Below, one piece after another: positions 8,105-17,246 of a stretch of DNA of 64,000 nt. Position 1 is the first letter of the stretch; each line of letters begins with the position of its first letter. The stretch is taken from NCBI RefSeq assembly GCF_000987955.1, contig NZ_LAZU01000025.1:124001-188000 (forward strand), in the 5' to 3' direction. This DNA comes from Paenibacillus sp. DMB20 (lineage in GTDB: Bacteria; Bacillota; Bacilli; Paenibacillales; Paenibacillaceae). The notes under the pieces were generated by a model, which saw only the letters and a program-made list of their open reading frames with translations, had not been told where the DNA came from and ran no database searches. A program made the translations under genes and the position numbers.

Positions 8105-9466
8105 ATGGAAAATCAAGTTTCATGGAAAGAACGGATCAGTTACGGTCTCGGCGATACGGCCTCCAATCTCGTTTTTCAGATGATTACGCTGTACTTGATG
8201 TTCTTCTATACCGACGTGTTCGGATTGAACGTGGCGGCCGTAGGGACCTTATTCCTGGTTGCCCGGATCATCGATGCCTTCGACAGTCCGATCATCGGCA
8301 TGCTGATCGACCGCACAAATACGAAATGGGGCAAATCCAGGCCGTATTTTCTCTGGCTGGCGTTACCCTTTTCCGTTATTGCCGTGCTAACGTTTATGAC
8401 GCCCGATCTAGGGGAAACGGGTAAGCTTGTGTACGCCTATATTACCTACATTACGCTTGGCATATTGTATGCGGGCATTAATTTGCCGCTGACCTCTCTA
8501 CTTACAAGCATGACGAGTAACCCGCAGGAGCGCACGGTCGTCAACTCCGTGCGGATGATCTTCGGCCAATTGGGCGGCTTGATCGTCAGCATCGCCACAC
8601 TCCCTCTCGTTTCGCTGTTCGGCAGAGGCAATCAGCAGCAGGGTTTTTTGTGGACCATGGTGTTGTTTGCGGCGTTTGCCGTTCTGCTGTTCTATATAAC
8701 ATTTGCCAATACCCGCGAACGGGTACAGGCTGCCGACAGTCAACAAGTGATACTGCTCAAGGAAAGCGTCAAGGCGATAAAAGGGAATTTTCCCTGGTGG
8801 CTGCTGCTCTTTATTAATATATTTTTTTGGATTGCCTTCACCAGCAAAGGCCAGTCTACCGTATTTTTCTTTAAATACAATTTGGGGCGGCAGGATCTCG
8901 TTCCGCTCGTAAACGGTTTAAACGCGCTCCTGCTGGTTGGCATTGCTATGATGCCCATGATCGCAAAGCGGATCGGCAAGCGAAATACGGCATTCCTGGG
9001 CATGGTCATTGGAGCGGGAAGCCAGCTTGCGATCTACATGGGAGCGACGATGAGCTCTATCCCGGTCCTGATGGGAGCCATCATTGTCGGCAACATCGGT
9101 CTCGGATTTACGGCCGGCCTCATGTTCGCGATGGTGGCGGATACGGTTGATTTCGGCGAGTGGAAATCCGGCGTCAGAGCCCAGGGGTTGCTTACGGCAT
9201 CCAGTTCCTTCGGAGTCAAGTTCGGCATGGGGATCGGCGGAGCCATTGCGGCTTGGGTTCTCGCGATCGGCAGCTATGTCCCCAATCAGAACCAGGCGGC
9301 TTCCGGACTGGCTGCCATTCAATTCAATTTCGTGTGGATACCGTTCATATGCTTTGTGCTCTGCGCCATACTTTATCTGTTTTATAAATTGGACCATGTA
9401 GAGAAAGAAATGATTGCAGATTTGGAATTGAAGCGGAGAAATAACCGTATTGCTGAAGCTTCATAG
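8105..9466 (+). CDS. GPH-family sugar:cation symporter (MelB/XynP-like MFS transporter)
   Basis: A 453-residue, twelve-helix membrane protein. The N-terminus (SYGLGDTASNLVFQM, then YLMFFYTDVFG) and the first loop (DSPIIGMLIDRT, WGKSRPYFLW) are signatures of glycoside-pentoside-hexuronide cation symporters. It should import a sugar, glycoside or uronide with Na+ or H+. The start ATG follows AGGGGGA. It closes the LacI-controlled module, so its cargo is probably the substrate of the two enzymes upstream. Confidence 0.88.
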   Translation: MENQVSWKERISYGLGDTASNLVFQMITLYLMFFYTDVFGLNVAAVGTLFLVARIIDAFDSPIIGMLIDRTNTKWGKSRPYFLWLALPFSVIAVLTFMTPDLGETGKLVYAYITYITLGILYAGINLPLTSLLTSMTSNPQERTVVNSVRMIFGQLGGLIVSIATLPLVSLFGRGNQQQGFLWTMVLFAAFAVLLFYITFANTRERVQAADSQQVILLKESVKAIKGNFPWWLLLFINIFFWIAFTSKGQSTVFFFKYNLGRQDLVPLVNGLNALLLVGIAMMPMIAKRIGKRNTAFLGMVIGAGSQLAIYMGATMSSIPVLMGAIIVGNIGLGFTAGLMFAMVADTVDFGEWKSGVRAQGLLTASSSFGVKFGMGIGGAIAAWVLAIGSYVPNQNQAASGLAAIQFNFVWIPFICFVLCAILYLFYKLDHVEKEMIADLELKRRNNRIAEAS

Positions 9467-9590
9467 CCATTGCCAGGTTACGAAAAAGTGCTCCGCAATG
9501 ATCCTAAGGTACGTCTATCCCTTGGTCGCTTCATAGATTGAGGGATATTTCTTATATAAAAACGCCGATTAAATTTGGACCGTTCTACAA

Positions 9591-9619
9591 TTGACTTTAG
9601 GCATGAGTTCGGGTATACC
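9591..9619 (+). promoter_or_regulatory. Sigma-A promoter of the second Gfo/Idh/MocA gene
   Basis: TTGACT (9591-9596), 17-bp spacer, TATACC (9614-9619). It suggests the following gene is transcribed on its own. Confidence 0.55.
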
Positions 9620-9687
9620 ATATTAAGATAGATTGCCGGATGATGTTGGACTGTTTCCACTTCCATGTTTCACAAGGAGTAATCGTT

Positions 9688-10998
9688 ATGACTATTAAGG
9701 CTATCTTGATCGGTGCCGGTGTCCGCGGGGCGAATGTTTACGCGCCTTACGCCAGGAACCATCCGGATCAATTACAGTTTGTCGCGGTGGCAGAACCTGA
9801 TCGGATACGAAGATCTTCGTTTGCGATGCAGCACCATATACCGGAAGATCAGACCTACGAGGATTGGCGCGACGTGCTTCAGAAGCCGCGGTTTGCCGAT
9901 GCCGTATGGATCTGCACCCAGGATCGCATGCACTATGACGTTGCCATGCTTGCGCTTCGGCAAGGGTATCACGTCCTGCTCGAGAAGCCGATTTCCCCTT
10001 CCCCGCTGGAATGCCTGGAGCTGGAGGAAACGGCCCGCAAGAGCAACCGCCTGCTGACCATTTGCCATGTCCTTCGCTATACCCCATTCTGGTCCGGCAT
10101 TCACCGGATTATCGAACGGGGCGATATCGGCAGGGTGGTGGACATTCAGCTGAGGGAAAATATCGGCTACGCCCATATGGCGCACAGCTATGTTCGCGGC
10201 AATTGGAATAATACGGCTTCGGCGAGTCCCATGATTTTGGCCAAGTCCTGCCATGACCTGGATTTGATCTCCTGGCTGATGGGGCAGGACTGCGTGCGCC
10301 TTACCTCTTTCGGTTCGCTGTTTCACTTTACCAAAGACCAGGCGCCGGAGGGGGCGACGGAGCGCTGCTCGGACGGCTGTCCGCATGTGAAAGAATGCTG
10401 CTATGTGGATCTCCGCTACTATATGGGAGAAGGCCGGCGGCGCGCGAAGCATTTTTCGGACGATCTGTCCGATGAAATGATTCGGAGACAGCTGCCGCAT
10501 ACGCCGTACGGACGCTGCGTCTATCACTGCGACAATGACGTCGTCGATCATCAAAACGTCAACATGCAGTTCGGGGACGGGGCAACCGCCTCCTTCTCGT
10601 TGTCCGCTTTTACGCATGACAGCTCCCGCACCGTGCAGATTTCCGGGACGCGCGGCGAGATCCGGGGGAATATGGCACAGCAATCGTTTACGGTATATTC
10701 CTTCGTCGACGGCGGGCGCACGGAGATCCAGGTTGAAGACAAGGGCCGGGAAGGAACGGATATGATGCTGAACGAGTTTTGCGAGCAGGTCAGCTGTTTT
10801 ACCGGCAGCTCTTTAACCTCGGCATCCGCTTCGATTCAGAGTCATATGATGGCATTTGCGGCCGAGGAATCCCGCCTGAATGACGGGCAGTGCATTGAGC
10901 TGGGGAAGCTGATTGCCGATTACAGAGAGGAAGCCGGGAACAAAAGCATTCTCCGAAACTCGGATGAAAAAGGCGTCAATAGTTACTGCACCGTATGA
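9688..10998 (+). CDS. Gfo/Idh/MocA-family oxidoreductase with a cysteine cluster
   Basis: A 436-residue dehydrogenase with the nucleotide loop IGAGVRGAN (8-16) and EKP (99-101). SCHDLDL at 188-194 fills the place of the catalytic Asp-His segment. A cluster of cysteines (C227, C231, C237, C238 in ERCSDGCPHVKECCY) followed by a long insert distinguishes this subgroup from the gene at 6910 and could bind metal. ATG 9688 is chosen because AAGGAGT (9674-9680) precedes it; the frame is open further upstream without a ribosome site. The substrate is unknown and the gene lies outside the LacI-operated unit. Confidence 0.85.
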   Translation: MTIKAILIGAGVRGANVYAPYARNHPDQLQFVAVAEPDRIRRSSFAMQHHIPEDQTYEDWRDVLQKPRFADAVWICTQDRMHYDVAMLALRQGYHVLLEKPISPSPLECLELEETARKSNRLLTICHVLRYTPFWSGIHRIIERGDIGRVVDIQLRENIGYAHMAHSYVRGNWNNTASASPMILAKSCHDLDLISWLMGQDCVRLTSFGSLFHFTKDQAPEGATERCSDGCPHVKECCYVDLRYYMGEGRRRAKHFSDDLSDEMIRRQLPHTPYGRCVYHCDNDVVDHQNVNMQFGDGATASFSLSAFTHDSSRTVQISGTRGEIRGNMAQQSFTVYSFVDGGRTEIQVEDKGREGTDMMLNEFCEQVSCFTGSSLTSASASIQSHMMAFAAEESRLNDGQCIELGKLIADYREEAGNKSILRNSDEKGVNSYCTV

Positions 10999-11004
10999 AG
11001 ATGA

Positions 11005-11048
11005 GGGGTGCTCCAGAGTCAAACCATGACTTTTGGGACGCCCTTTTG
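11005..11048 (+). terminator. Intrinsic terminator between the oxidoreductase and bceR
   Basis: GGGTG with CGCCC and an inner AGTCA/TGACT stem, then TTTTGTTG and further T-rich sequence. Confidence 0.7.
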
Positions 11049-11105
11049 TTGTTTTTCTTTATGTAATTCTGATTTAAAACAATAACGAATAATGTGGTGA
11101 TCCCT

Positions 11106-11800
11106 TTGTTTAAAATCATGCTGATTGAAGACGACACCAGCCTTTTTAAGGAGATCAAAGAGAGGCTCGAGCAATGGTCGTATGAGATTTACGGAATCCG
11201 GGATTTCGGCAGCGTTCTTCAGGAGTTTACGGTCGTTCAGCCGGACCTCGTCATTATCGACATCCAGCTGCCGAAATTCGACGGCTTTCATTGGTGTCGG
11301 ATGATCCGCTCCCACTCCAACGTGCCGATCATATTCCTTTCGTCGCGGGATCATCAACCGATATGGTGATGTCCATGCAGCTCGGGGCGGACGATTTTGT
11401 TCAGAAGCCCTTTCATTTTGAAGTGCTGATCGCGAAAATACAAGCAACCCTCCGCCGGGTGTACAATTACAATACGGAACGGGCCGAGCTTAGGACCTGG
11501 CGCGGAGCGGCGGTGGAATACGTGAAAGGTACCGTGACCAACGAGGCCGGTTCCATCGAGCTGACGAAAAATGAAATGTTCATTTTGAAGGTCCTGGTCG
11601 AGCGGAAAAACGGGATCGTCACCCGGGAAGAAATCATTCGAAGCTTATGGGACAACGAGCATTTCGTCAGCGATAATACCCTGACCGTGAACGTAAACCG
11701 ATTGCGTAAAAAGCTTGAGCAAATCGGGCTGGGCTCCTATATAGAAACGAGGGTGGGCCAAGGGTATATGGCGACGGAGGAGGCGCAGCCGTATGGTTAA
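11106..11800 (+). CDS. bceR: BceR-type response regulator, frame broken by one missing base
   Basis: OmpR/PhoB-type regulator of the BceRS peptide-antibiotic system. TTG at 11106 gives the family start MFKIMLIEDD behind GGTGAT; GTG at 11094 is the alternative. The receiver (LVIIDIQLPKFDG, with the phospho-Asp) reads normally to SSRDHQP, then the frame hits a stop at 11367. The next frame continues without loss as DMVMSMQLGADDFVQKPF and a winged-helix domain (LTKNEMFILKVLV, VNRLRKKLE, GQGYM). One extra G or C near 11358 (CCGATATG read as CCGGATATG) restores a protein of about 231 residues, normal for BceR. The end overlaps bceS by eight bases. Confidence 0.85.
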
Positions 11801-12800
11801 AAAATTTGCGGCCGAACGCCGCAGCTGGATTTTTTTATTCTTGCTTCTGCAGCTGCTTATCCTTTTTGTGTCGTTTATCGATTCGGCCATCCCGTTCCTG
11901 CCCATGCTTTACATCGTTTTTCTGTCATCGCTTATATTTATAGGGTTTATGGTCATGAGATATCATAAGGAAACGAAATTTTATAAAAGCCTGGAAAACT
12001 GGGACGAAAGCAGCGGATTAACTGCGATCACGGAGGCGGAGAGCCCTTTTGAAAGAATTGTCGAAGAGACCTTTGCCCTCCAATTCGAATGCTATCAAAG
12101 AGAGACCACCCAGCGCCTGGTCGAGGTGGAGCAGGAGAAGGACGAGCTGCTGTCCTGGATTCACGAAGTCAAAACCCCATTGACCACGATGAAGCTGATG
12201 ATTGAACGTTTGGACGATGAAACGTTAAAAGGGAAGTTAATGTACGAGTGGCTGAGGATTCACCTTTTGCTGGACCAACAGCTTCACCGGAAACGGATTC
12301 CTTTCATCCAAAATGATCTGTATTTTGAACAGGCCGGGCTGGAGCCCATCATTAACCAGGAGATCAGAGCGCTGCAGACCTGGTGCATGCAGAAAGGCAT
12401 CGGTTTTGACGTTTCCCTTCAGGTTCAGGAGGTCCTGAGCGACGCGAAATGGCTCGGCTTTATTCTCAGGCAGCTGCTGACCAACGCCGTGAAATACAGC
12501 CAAAGCTCGGATATTCACATCGAGACCCGTCTGGGCGAAGAACAGCAGACCGTGCTGGAAATCAAGGACCATGGGCGGGGGATCGATCCGAAGGACCTGC
12601 CGCGCATCTTTGACAAGGGGTTTACGTCAACGACCGACCATCAGGATCATGCCGCGACCGGCATGGGCCTGTATCTCGCGAAAAAAGCGGCGGATTCCCT
12701 GCTGATCCGCATCGATGTTCATTCCGTGCTTGGCGAGGGAACGACGTTCACGCTTGCGTTTCCGAAAAGGAACGATATTCTTAGCATCAGGGGCATGTGA
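11793..12800 (+). CDS. bceS: BceS-type intramembrane-sensing histidine kinase
   Basis: A 335-residue kinase with two transmembrane helices (about 11-29 and 34-55) and almost no extracellular loop, the layout of intramembrane-sensing kinases that read the state of their BceAB transporter. The phosphoacceptor is H124 (SWIHEVKTPLTTMK). The ATPase domain has LRQLLTNAVKYS, DHGRGI, and GMGLYLAKKAA. It overlaps bceR and is followed by bceAB, so sensing and transport genes form one module. Confidence 0.92.
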   Translation: MVKKFAAERRSWIFLFLLLQLLILFVSFIDSAIPFLPMLYIVFLSSLIFIGFMVMRYHKETKFYKSLENWDESSGLTAITEAESPFERIVEETFALQFECYQRETTQRLVEVEQEKDELLSWIHEVKTPLTTMKLMIERLDDETLKGKLMYEWLRIHLLLDQQLHRKRIPFIQNDLYFEQAGLEPIINQEIRALQTWCMQKGIGFDVSLQVQEVLSDAKWLGFILRQLLTNAVKYSQSSDIHIETRLGEEQQTVLEIKDHGRGIDPKDLPRIFDKGFTSTTDHQDHAATGMGLYLAKKAADSLLIRIDVHSVLGEGTTFTLAFPKRNDILSIRGM

Positions 12801-12816
12801 CGAAACTGTCACATGC
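12793..12816 (+). promoter_or_regulatory. Inverted repeat before bceA, candidate BceR operator
   Basis: Perfect 9-6-9 inverted repeat GCATGTGAC-GAAACT-GTCACATGC covering the bceS stop. It can also be read as TGTGACG-N4-TGTCACA, resembling the 7-4-7 inverted-repeat layout of BceR-type sites. A TATGAT -10 lies at 12865-12870 without a good -35, as expected for an activated promoter. A short T-rich tail means a terminator role cannot be excluded. Confidence 0.55.
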
Positions 12817-12897
12817 TTTTCTGCTTTGTTCGGAGAATCGAAGGAAAACGGCACCGCTCTCCATTATGATGGAACTATAGCAAAGGAGTGAGTGAAC

Positions 12898-13659
12898 ATG
12901 GCAATTCTCGAAGCGAGCAAAATTTATAAAAACTACGGCAACAAGTTTAATAAACAGGAAGTATTAAAGGGAATCGACATTACGGTGGAGAAGGGCGAGT
13001 TCGTGAGCATTATGGGAGCGTCCGGCTCGGGCAAAACGACGCTGCTGAACGTCCTGTCATCCATTGACAAGGTGAGCCAAGGCACGATCAGAATCGAGGG
13101 GAAAGAATTCACCGGGATGAAGGAAAAGCAGCTTGCCGAATTCCGCAAGTTTCATCTGGGATTTATTTTTCAAGAGTACAACCTGTTGGATACGCTGACG
13201 GTTAAAGAGAACGTGCTGCTTCCGCTGTCCATCAAAAACGTCTCCAAAAAAGAAGCCGATCAAAAATTCAAAACGGTGGCGGCCGAATTGGGGATCTACG
13301 AGCTGAAAGATAAGTACCCCAGCGAAATATCTGGCGGCCAGAAGCAGCGGACTTCGGCGGCACGGGCCTTTATTCACGATCCAAGCATTATTTTTGCGGA
13401 CGAGCCGACCGGTGCGCTCGACTCCAAATCGGCTTCGGACCTGCTGAACAAATTGAGCGATCTTAACCAAAAGCTCGAATCCACCATCATTATGGTAACG
13501 CACGATCCCGTGGCGGCAAGCTACTGCAGCAGAGTCATCTTTATTAAAGACGGACAGATTTACACGCAGCTGAATAAAGGAGAGGAATCGAGACAGGCTT
13601 TCTTCAACGATATTATCAAAACACAAGGCGTGCTGGGCGGTGTCCAATATGAACATTAA
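12898..13659 (+). CDS. bceA: BceA-type ABC transporter ATP-binding protein
   Basis: A 253-residue ATPase: Walker [10 protein letters not shown] (40-48), Q-loop [10 protein letters not shown], signature SGGQKQR, Walker [13 protein letters not shown], and the H-loop in MVTHDP. With BceB it forms a transporter that frees lipid-linked cell-wall precursors from antibiotics such as bacitracin, and whose activity drives BceS. AAAGGAGTG precedes ATG 12898; an in-frame GTG at 12892 is too close to that site. It overlaps bceB. Confidence 0.93.
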   Translation: MAILEASKIYKNYGNKFNKQEVLKGIDITVEKGEFVSIMGASGSGKTTLLNVLSSIDKVSQGTIRIEGKEFTGMKEKQLAEFRKFHLGFIFQEYNLLDTLTVKENVLLPLSIKNVSKKEADQKFKTVAAELGIYELKDKYPSEISGGQKQRTSAARAFIHDPSIIFADEPTGALDSKSASDLLNKLSDLNQKLESTIIMVTHDPVAASYCSRVIFIKDGQIYTQLNKGEESRQAFFNDIIKTQGVLGGVQYEH

Positions 13660-15595
13660 TTATCTCATCTACCGCAACCTCAAGAAAAACATAAAAAATT
13701 ATTATCTTTACGTGTTCGCCTTAATATTCAGCGTCGCCCTGTATTTCGCTTTCGTCACCCTGCAATTCGATCCCGCCATGGATGAAGTTGAGGGGTCGGT
13801 CAAAGGCGGAGCGGCCATCAAGGCGGCTTCGGTTCTGCTGGTCGTGATCGTTTCGGTTTTTCTTCTGTATGCCAACAACATATTTATCAAACGCCGCAGC
13901 AAGGAAATCGGTTTGTTTCAATTGATCGGGCTGACGAAAGGGAAAATTTTCAAAATTCTCAGCCTTGAAAATCTGATGCTGTACTTCGGTTCGATGTTGA
14001 TCGGGATTTTTGCGGGGTTTTCTTTTTCCCGGCTCTTACTGATGATCCTCTATAAAATCCTCGGGGTGGACGAGGTTGCAAGTTTGCGATTTTCGCCGGA
14101 AGCGCTCATTCAGTCGGTGATCGTCTTCGCGGTGATCTATGCATTCATCATGATCATGAACTGGACGTTCATTAAGAGACAAAGCATTCTATCGCTGTTC
14201 CGGGTCGTAGCAACAGCCCAGGAAAGAGTCAAAAAGCTGTCCTTGCTCGAGATCGTCATCGGCCTTCTCGGAATCGGGCTGATCATTTATGGCTATTACG
14301 TTTCGACAGAGCTGTTCAGCGGCAAATATGGAACCATGAACGAAATGTCTATAGCGATGATGCTGATCCTGGGGTCGGTCATTTTCGGGACATACCTGTT
14401 TTATAAAGGCTCGGTCAGCACGATTTTTAATATGATCCGGAAAAGCAAAGACGGGTATTTGTCCCTGAACGAGGTGCTTTCCCTATCCTCCATCATGTTC
14501 CGCATGAAATCGAACGCCTTGCTGCTGACGATCATTACGACGGTGTCCGCGCTCGCGATCGGGTTGCTGTCGCTAAGCTACATCTCGTATTATTCTGCCG
14601 AAAAATCGGCAGAGCAGAGCGTGCCGAACGATTTCTCGGTCCTTCAACCGGCGGACAAGGAGCTGTTCACCAAGGCTCTGGCCGAACAGAACATTGCGTA
14701 TACGGAGATTCAAAGAGAAGTATTGCAGGTGAATGCCGATTTGTCCGGCGTGATCGGAGCCGGTATAGAGTACGGGGATCGGGATACGGCCAACGTGCCG
14801 ATTGCCGTTGTCAGCGAAGAGAGCGTTCCCGGAAAGGACATCGCTCCCGGGGAAACGCTGTTTACCGGAGACAACGATGCGATTACCATATTCATGGGGC
14901 TTAAAGGCAAAGGACAGATTACGCTGAAGGGCAGCAGCCGTTCCATTCCCCAGAAGCTGATCGGCATGAACAAGGACACGATCGTTTCCTGGTATTTCTC
15001 GAATAACGGCCTGCCGACCGCGATTGTGGACAAAGACACCTACCGGCAGCTGGCCGGGGACTTGAATCCTAAGATTCAGAAGAAGTCATCGGTTTATGTG
15101 GGCATCGACATTACGGATCCGGCCCGGCTGAAGCAGGCGGACGAGATTTTCCGCAAGATGAACTTTAGCGGGGATATAGGCAATTTGTCTCAACTTGACC
15201 TGAGCAATAGCCAGAAAAGCAATATGGGATTGATGATGTTCATCGTCGGGTTTTTGGGCCTGACCTTCCTGATCACTTCGGGCTGCATCCTTTACTTTAA
15301 ACAGATGGATGAAAGCGAAGAGGAGAAATCCAATTACACCATCTTGCGAAAACTGGGCTTTACGCAGGGGAATTTGCTTCGCGGCATTCAATTCAAGCAG
15401 GTTTTCAACTTCGGCATTCCGCTCGTGATCGGCCTCGTTCACAGTTATTTTGCCGTAAAATCGGGCTGGTTTTTCTTCGGGACGGAACTGTGGACGCCGA
15501 TGGTTATGGTTATGCTGTTATATACGGCGCTGTATTCCATATTCGGTCTGCTGTCGGTGCTGTATTACAAAGGCGTGATCAAGGAGTCGCTGTAA
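13649..15595 (+). CDS. bceB: BceB-type ABC transporter permease
   Basis: A 648-residue permease of the BceB family, ten predicted transmembrane helices with a large extracellular domain (about residues 310-520) between helices 7 and 8, where these proteins select their peptide antibiotic. The N-terminus [14 protein letters not shown] and [17 protein letters not shown] are highly characteristic. FtsX-like segments occur at about 55-185 and near the C-terminus. ATG 13649 lies inside the end of bceA; GTG 13640 is an alternative. The antibiotic handled cannot be inferred from sequence alone. Confidence 0.92.
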   Translation: MNINYLIYRNLKKNIKNYYLYVFALIFSVALYFAFVTLQFDPAMDEVEGSVKGGAAIKAASVLLVVIVSVFLLYANNIFIKRRSKEIGLFQLIGLTKGKIFKILSLENLMLYFGSMLIGIFAGFSFSRLLLMILYKILGVDEVASLRFSPEALIQSVIVFAVIYAFIMIMNWTFIKRQSILSLFRVVATAQERVKKLSLLEIVIGLLGIGLIIYGYYVSTELFSGKYGTMNEMSIAMMLILGSVIFGTYLFYKGSVSTIFNMIRKSKDGYLSLNEVLSLSSIMFRMKSNALLLTIITTVSALAIGLLSLSYISYYSAEKSAEQSVPNDFSVLQPADKELFTKALAEQNIAYTEIQREVLQVNADLSGVIGAGIEYGDRDTANVPIAVVSEESVPGKDIAPGETLFTGDNDAITIFMGLKGKGQITLKGSSRSIPQKLIGMNKDTIVSWYFSNNGLPTAIVDKDTYRQLAGDLNPKIQKKSSVYVGIDITDPARLKQADEIFRKMNFSGDIGNLSQLDLSNSQKSNMGLMMFIVGFLGLTFLITSGCILYFKQMDESEEEKSNYTILRKLGFTQGNLLRGIQFKQVFNFGIPLVIGLVHSYFAVKSGWFFFGTELWTPMVMVMLLYTALYSIFGLLSVLYYKGVIKESL

Positions 15596-15640
15596 CAGGC
15601 TGTTCCAAACCGGCTTTGCTTGGGGTCTTGAAAAATCTCG

Positions 15641-15943
15641 TTAATCGGTAAAATGCGCGTTTCCCAGGACAAGAGCCAAAAATTCGCGAAGATCGCCGGC
15701 CTCCTCGGGTTCCAGCCGAAAGGTCCGCTCCAGGTAGCCCTCCTGCTCCAAATCATCGGCTGCCAGGATCGCGGAACGGCCGTATTGGAGGTCGGTAACA
15801 ATCTTTTTTCCGTAAAAACGGTCGGTTGTCATAACGGCAAGGTCAAAACGCTTCAAGGACTTTCCGATAAAAGTGACGAAACGGGTGGAGGTGGCTTCCG
15901 TGCTGTCGGACAAAAAATCGAGTTGGTTTGCTTCGGCTGACAT
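15641..15943 (-). CDS. Small cytosolic protein, DUF3055-like (tentative)
   Basis: A 100-residue soluble protein on the minus strand between two plus-strand units. ATG at 15943 follows AAGGAG on the minus strand at good spacing; a GTG at 15955 is too close. Visible features are TRFVTFIGK, FDLAVMTTDRFYGKK and GRSAILAADD, and an acidic C-terminal half. This resembles the DUF3055 family of Bacillota as I recall it, which has no known function. No membrane segment or catalytic motif is apparent. Confidence 0.6.
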   Translation of the reverse strand: MSAEANQLDFLSDSTEATSTRFVTFIGKSLKRFDLAVMTTDRFYGKKIVTDLQYGRSAILAADDLEQEGYLERTFRLEPEEAGDLREFLALVLGNAHFTD

Positions 15944-16031
15944 AATGAGGATCACTCCTTGGACGTTTATCGTGTTTCATTGATTATACAAGAAAATCGC
16001 CGGCAATCTATATAGGAACGAAACAAATGAA

Positions 16032-16059
16032 TTGACCTTGTTACAAATTATGGTATCAT
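16032..16059 (+). promoter_or_regulatory. Candidate sigma-A promoter upstream of the HRDC gene
   Basis: TTGACC (16032-16037), 16-bp spacer, TATCAT (16054-16059). The predicted transcript would run straight into the hairpin at 16089. Confidence 0.5.
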
Positions 16060-16088
16060 GATGGGTAACGGTATACATGCTTAAGGAA

Positions 16089-16128
16089 GCACCTTTCCGA
16101 CGCTGCGGCGATAGAAAGGTGCCTTTTT
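16089..16128 (+). terminator. Intrinsic terminator or attenuator in the HRDC gene leader
   Basis: Perfect 9-bp stem GCACCTTTC (16089-16097) with GAAAGGTGC (16114-16122), then CTTTTTG. It lies about 25 nt after a predicted transcription start and 40 nt before the HRDC gene, so it cannot serve an upstream gene on this strand unless it ends readthrough from bceB, 500 bp away. Confidence 0.7.
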
Positions 16129-16167
16129 GCGTTGTGCCGGAAATGAGATAACAGGAGGAACGGAAAC

Positions 16168-17175
16168 ATGCAAATCGTATTTATGAATCAAATGAGCAGA
16201 ACGGTTGGAAATGAGAACATGGCGGCGGCTCAGGTATGGATCGGGGAAGAAGAAGGGGCTTGGCGCGCAGGCTGGAGGGAAACGGGACAGGACGGGCATT
16301 CCCGGGATGAGGCATGGTATGAGGGAGGTTCATGGGAGGAGTTATTGTGCGTATACCGCCACGGGTTGGCCCAAAAGCTTGGAGAGGGATACCGACCGGT
16401 CATTGAGGGGGTCTTTCATGAGCCGGAGGAAATCAAGGGGAGAAATCATGCGGCTCTCAAGCTTCAGTGCTACAGCGAAACGCATGCCTCCGAGGAGCTT
16501 TACGCGGAGTTGTGCGCATGGAGGCGGCGCAAAGCGGCGGCTGGCCGGAAGGCCCCTTATTTTATAGCGAGCAACCGGGTGCTTCGGCTGATCAGCACGT
16601 TCGTGCCGCAAACCCTGGAGGAATTGCTGCAGCTGCCGGGCATCGGAAGCAGCAAGGCCGGAGAGCACGGTGCCGAGTGGCTGGAAATCACGTCCCGCGC
16701 AGAACGGACGACCGCTTTTCCGCTGGATTGGGTACTTCAGGAGCTTAAGGATGACGAATTCAGGTCCTGGCTGTATAAACAGAAGGAACAGAAATATAAA
16801 CAGGAGCTTGAGCATTTCCGGATGAGCCGGACCATGCTGACGGGCATAAGAGAAGGCCTGACGCTGGATCAGCTGAGCGGGAAGACCGGATTGTCGCGCA
16901 GGGCGATCGTCGAGCTGCTGGAGGGGCTGGAGAAGGAGGGATACGACACGGAGCTCCTGATCCGGGCGGAGCTTGCTTCCATGCCGGAGGAAGAGCAGCA
17001 AGATATCTTGCAGGCCTATGAGGAGCTTGGCGATACGTTTCTCAAGCCGGTGCTGCAGCGCGTCTATGGTCAGGAGAAGGCGGAAGGGGGAGATCTGGAG
17101 CAGGTGTACGAACGGCTCCGGCTGATTCGGATAACCTTCCGCAGAACCCAGAGCCCGAAGCGGAATGCCGGATAA
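16168..17175 (+). CDS. HRDC-domain protein with C-terminal helix-turn-helix region
   Basis: A 335-residue protein. Residues 110-170 form an HRDC domain (ELYAELCAWRRRKA, YFIASNRVLRLIS, LLQLPGIGSSKAGEHG), a nucleic-acid-binding module of RecQ helicases and RNase D. Residues 210-270 resemble the helix-turn-helix RecQ C-terminal type (GLTLDQLSGKTGLSRRAIVEL). No helicase or nuclease motifs are present, so it probably binds DNA or RNA as a partner or regulator. AGGAGG lies before the ATG. A promoter and a terminator-like hairpin in its leader suggest attenuation. Confidence 0.75.
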   Translation: MQIVFMNQMSRTVGNENMAAAQVWIGEEEGAWRAGWRETGQDGHSRDEAWYEGGSWEELLCVYRHGLAQKLGEGYRPVIEGVFHEPEEIKGRNHAALKLQCYSETHASEELYAELCAWRRRKAAAGRKAPYFIASNRVLRLISTFVPQTLEELLQLPGIGSSKAGEHGAEWLEITSRAERTTAFPLDWVLQELKDDEFRSWLYKQKEQKYKQELEHFRMSRTMLTGIREGLTLDQLSGKTGLSRRAIVELLEGLEKEGYDTELLIRAELASMPEEEQQDILQAYEELGDTFLKPVLQRVYGQEKAEGGDLEQVYERLRLIRITFRRTQSPKRNAG

Positions 17176-17204
17176 CGTTTGAGCGCGCGGCGGGACCGCT
17201 TCAA

Positions 17205-17241
17205 CAAAAAAAGGGTGCCTTCCTTTAAAGAAAGCACCCTT
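17205..17241 (-). terminator. Intrinsic terminator of corA
   Basis: On the minus strand AAGGGTGC and GCACCCTT form the stem and a run of seven T follows (plus-strand A run 17206-17212). It may also stop the HRDC transcript. Confidence 0.8.
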
Positions 17242-17246
17242 GGATA

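Noticed and set aside
9491..9555. ATCCCT...AGGGAT repeat after the symporter gene as terminator
   Set aside because: Only six base pairs around an 18-nt loop and no T run; too weak to call.
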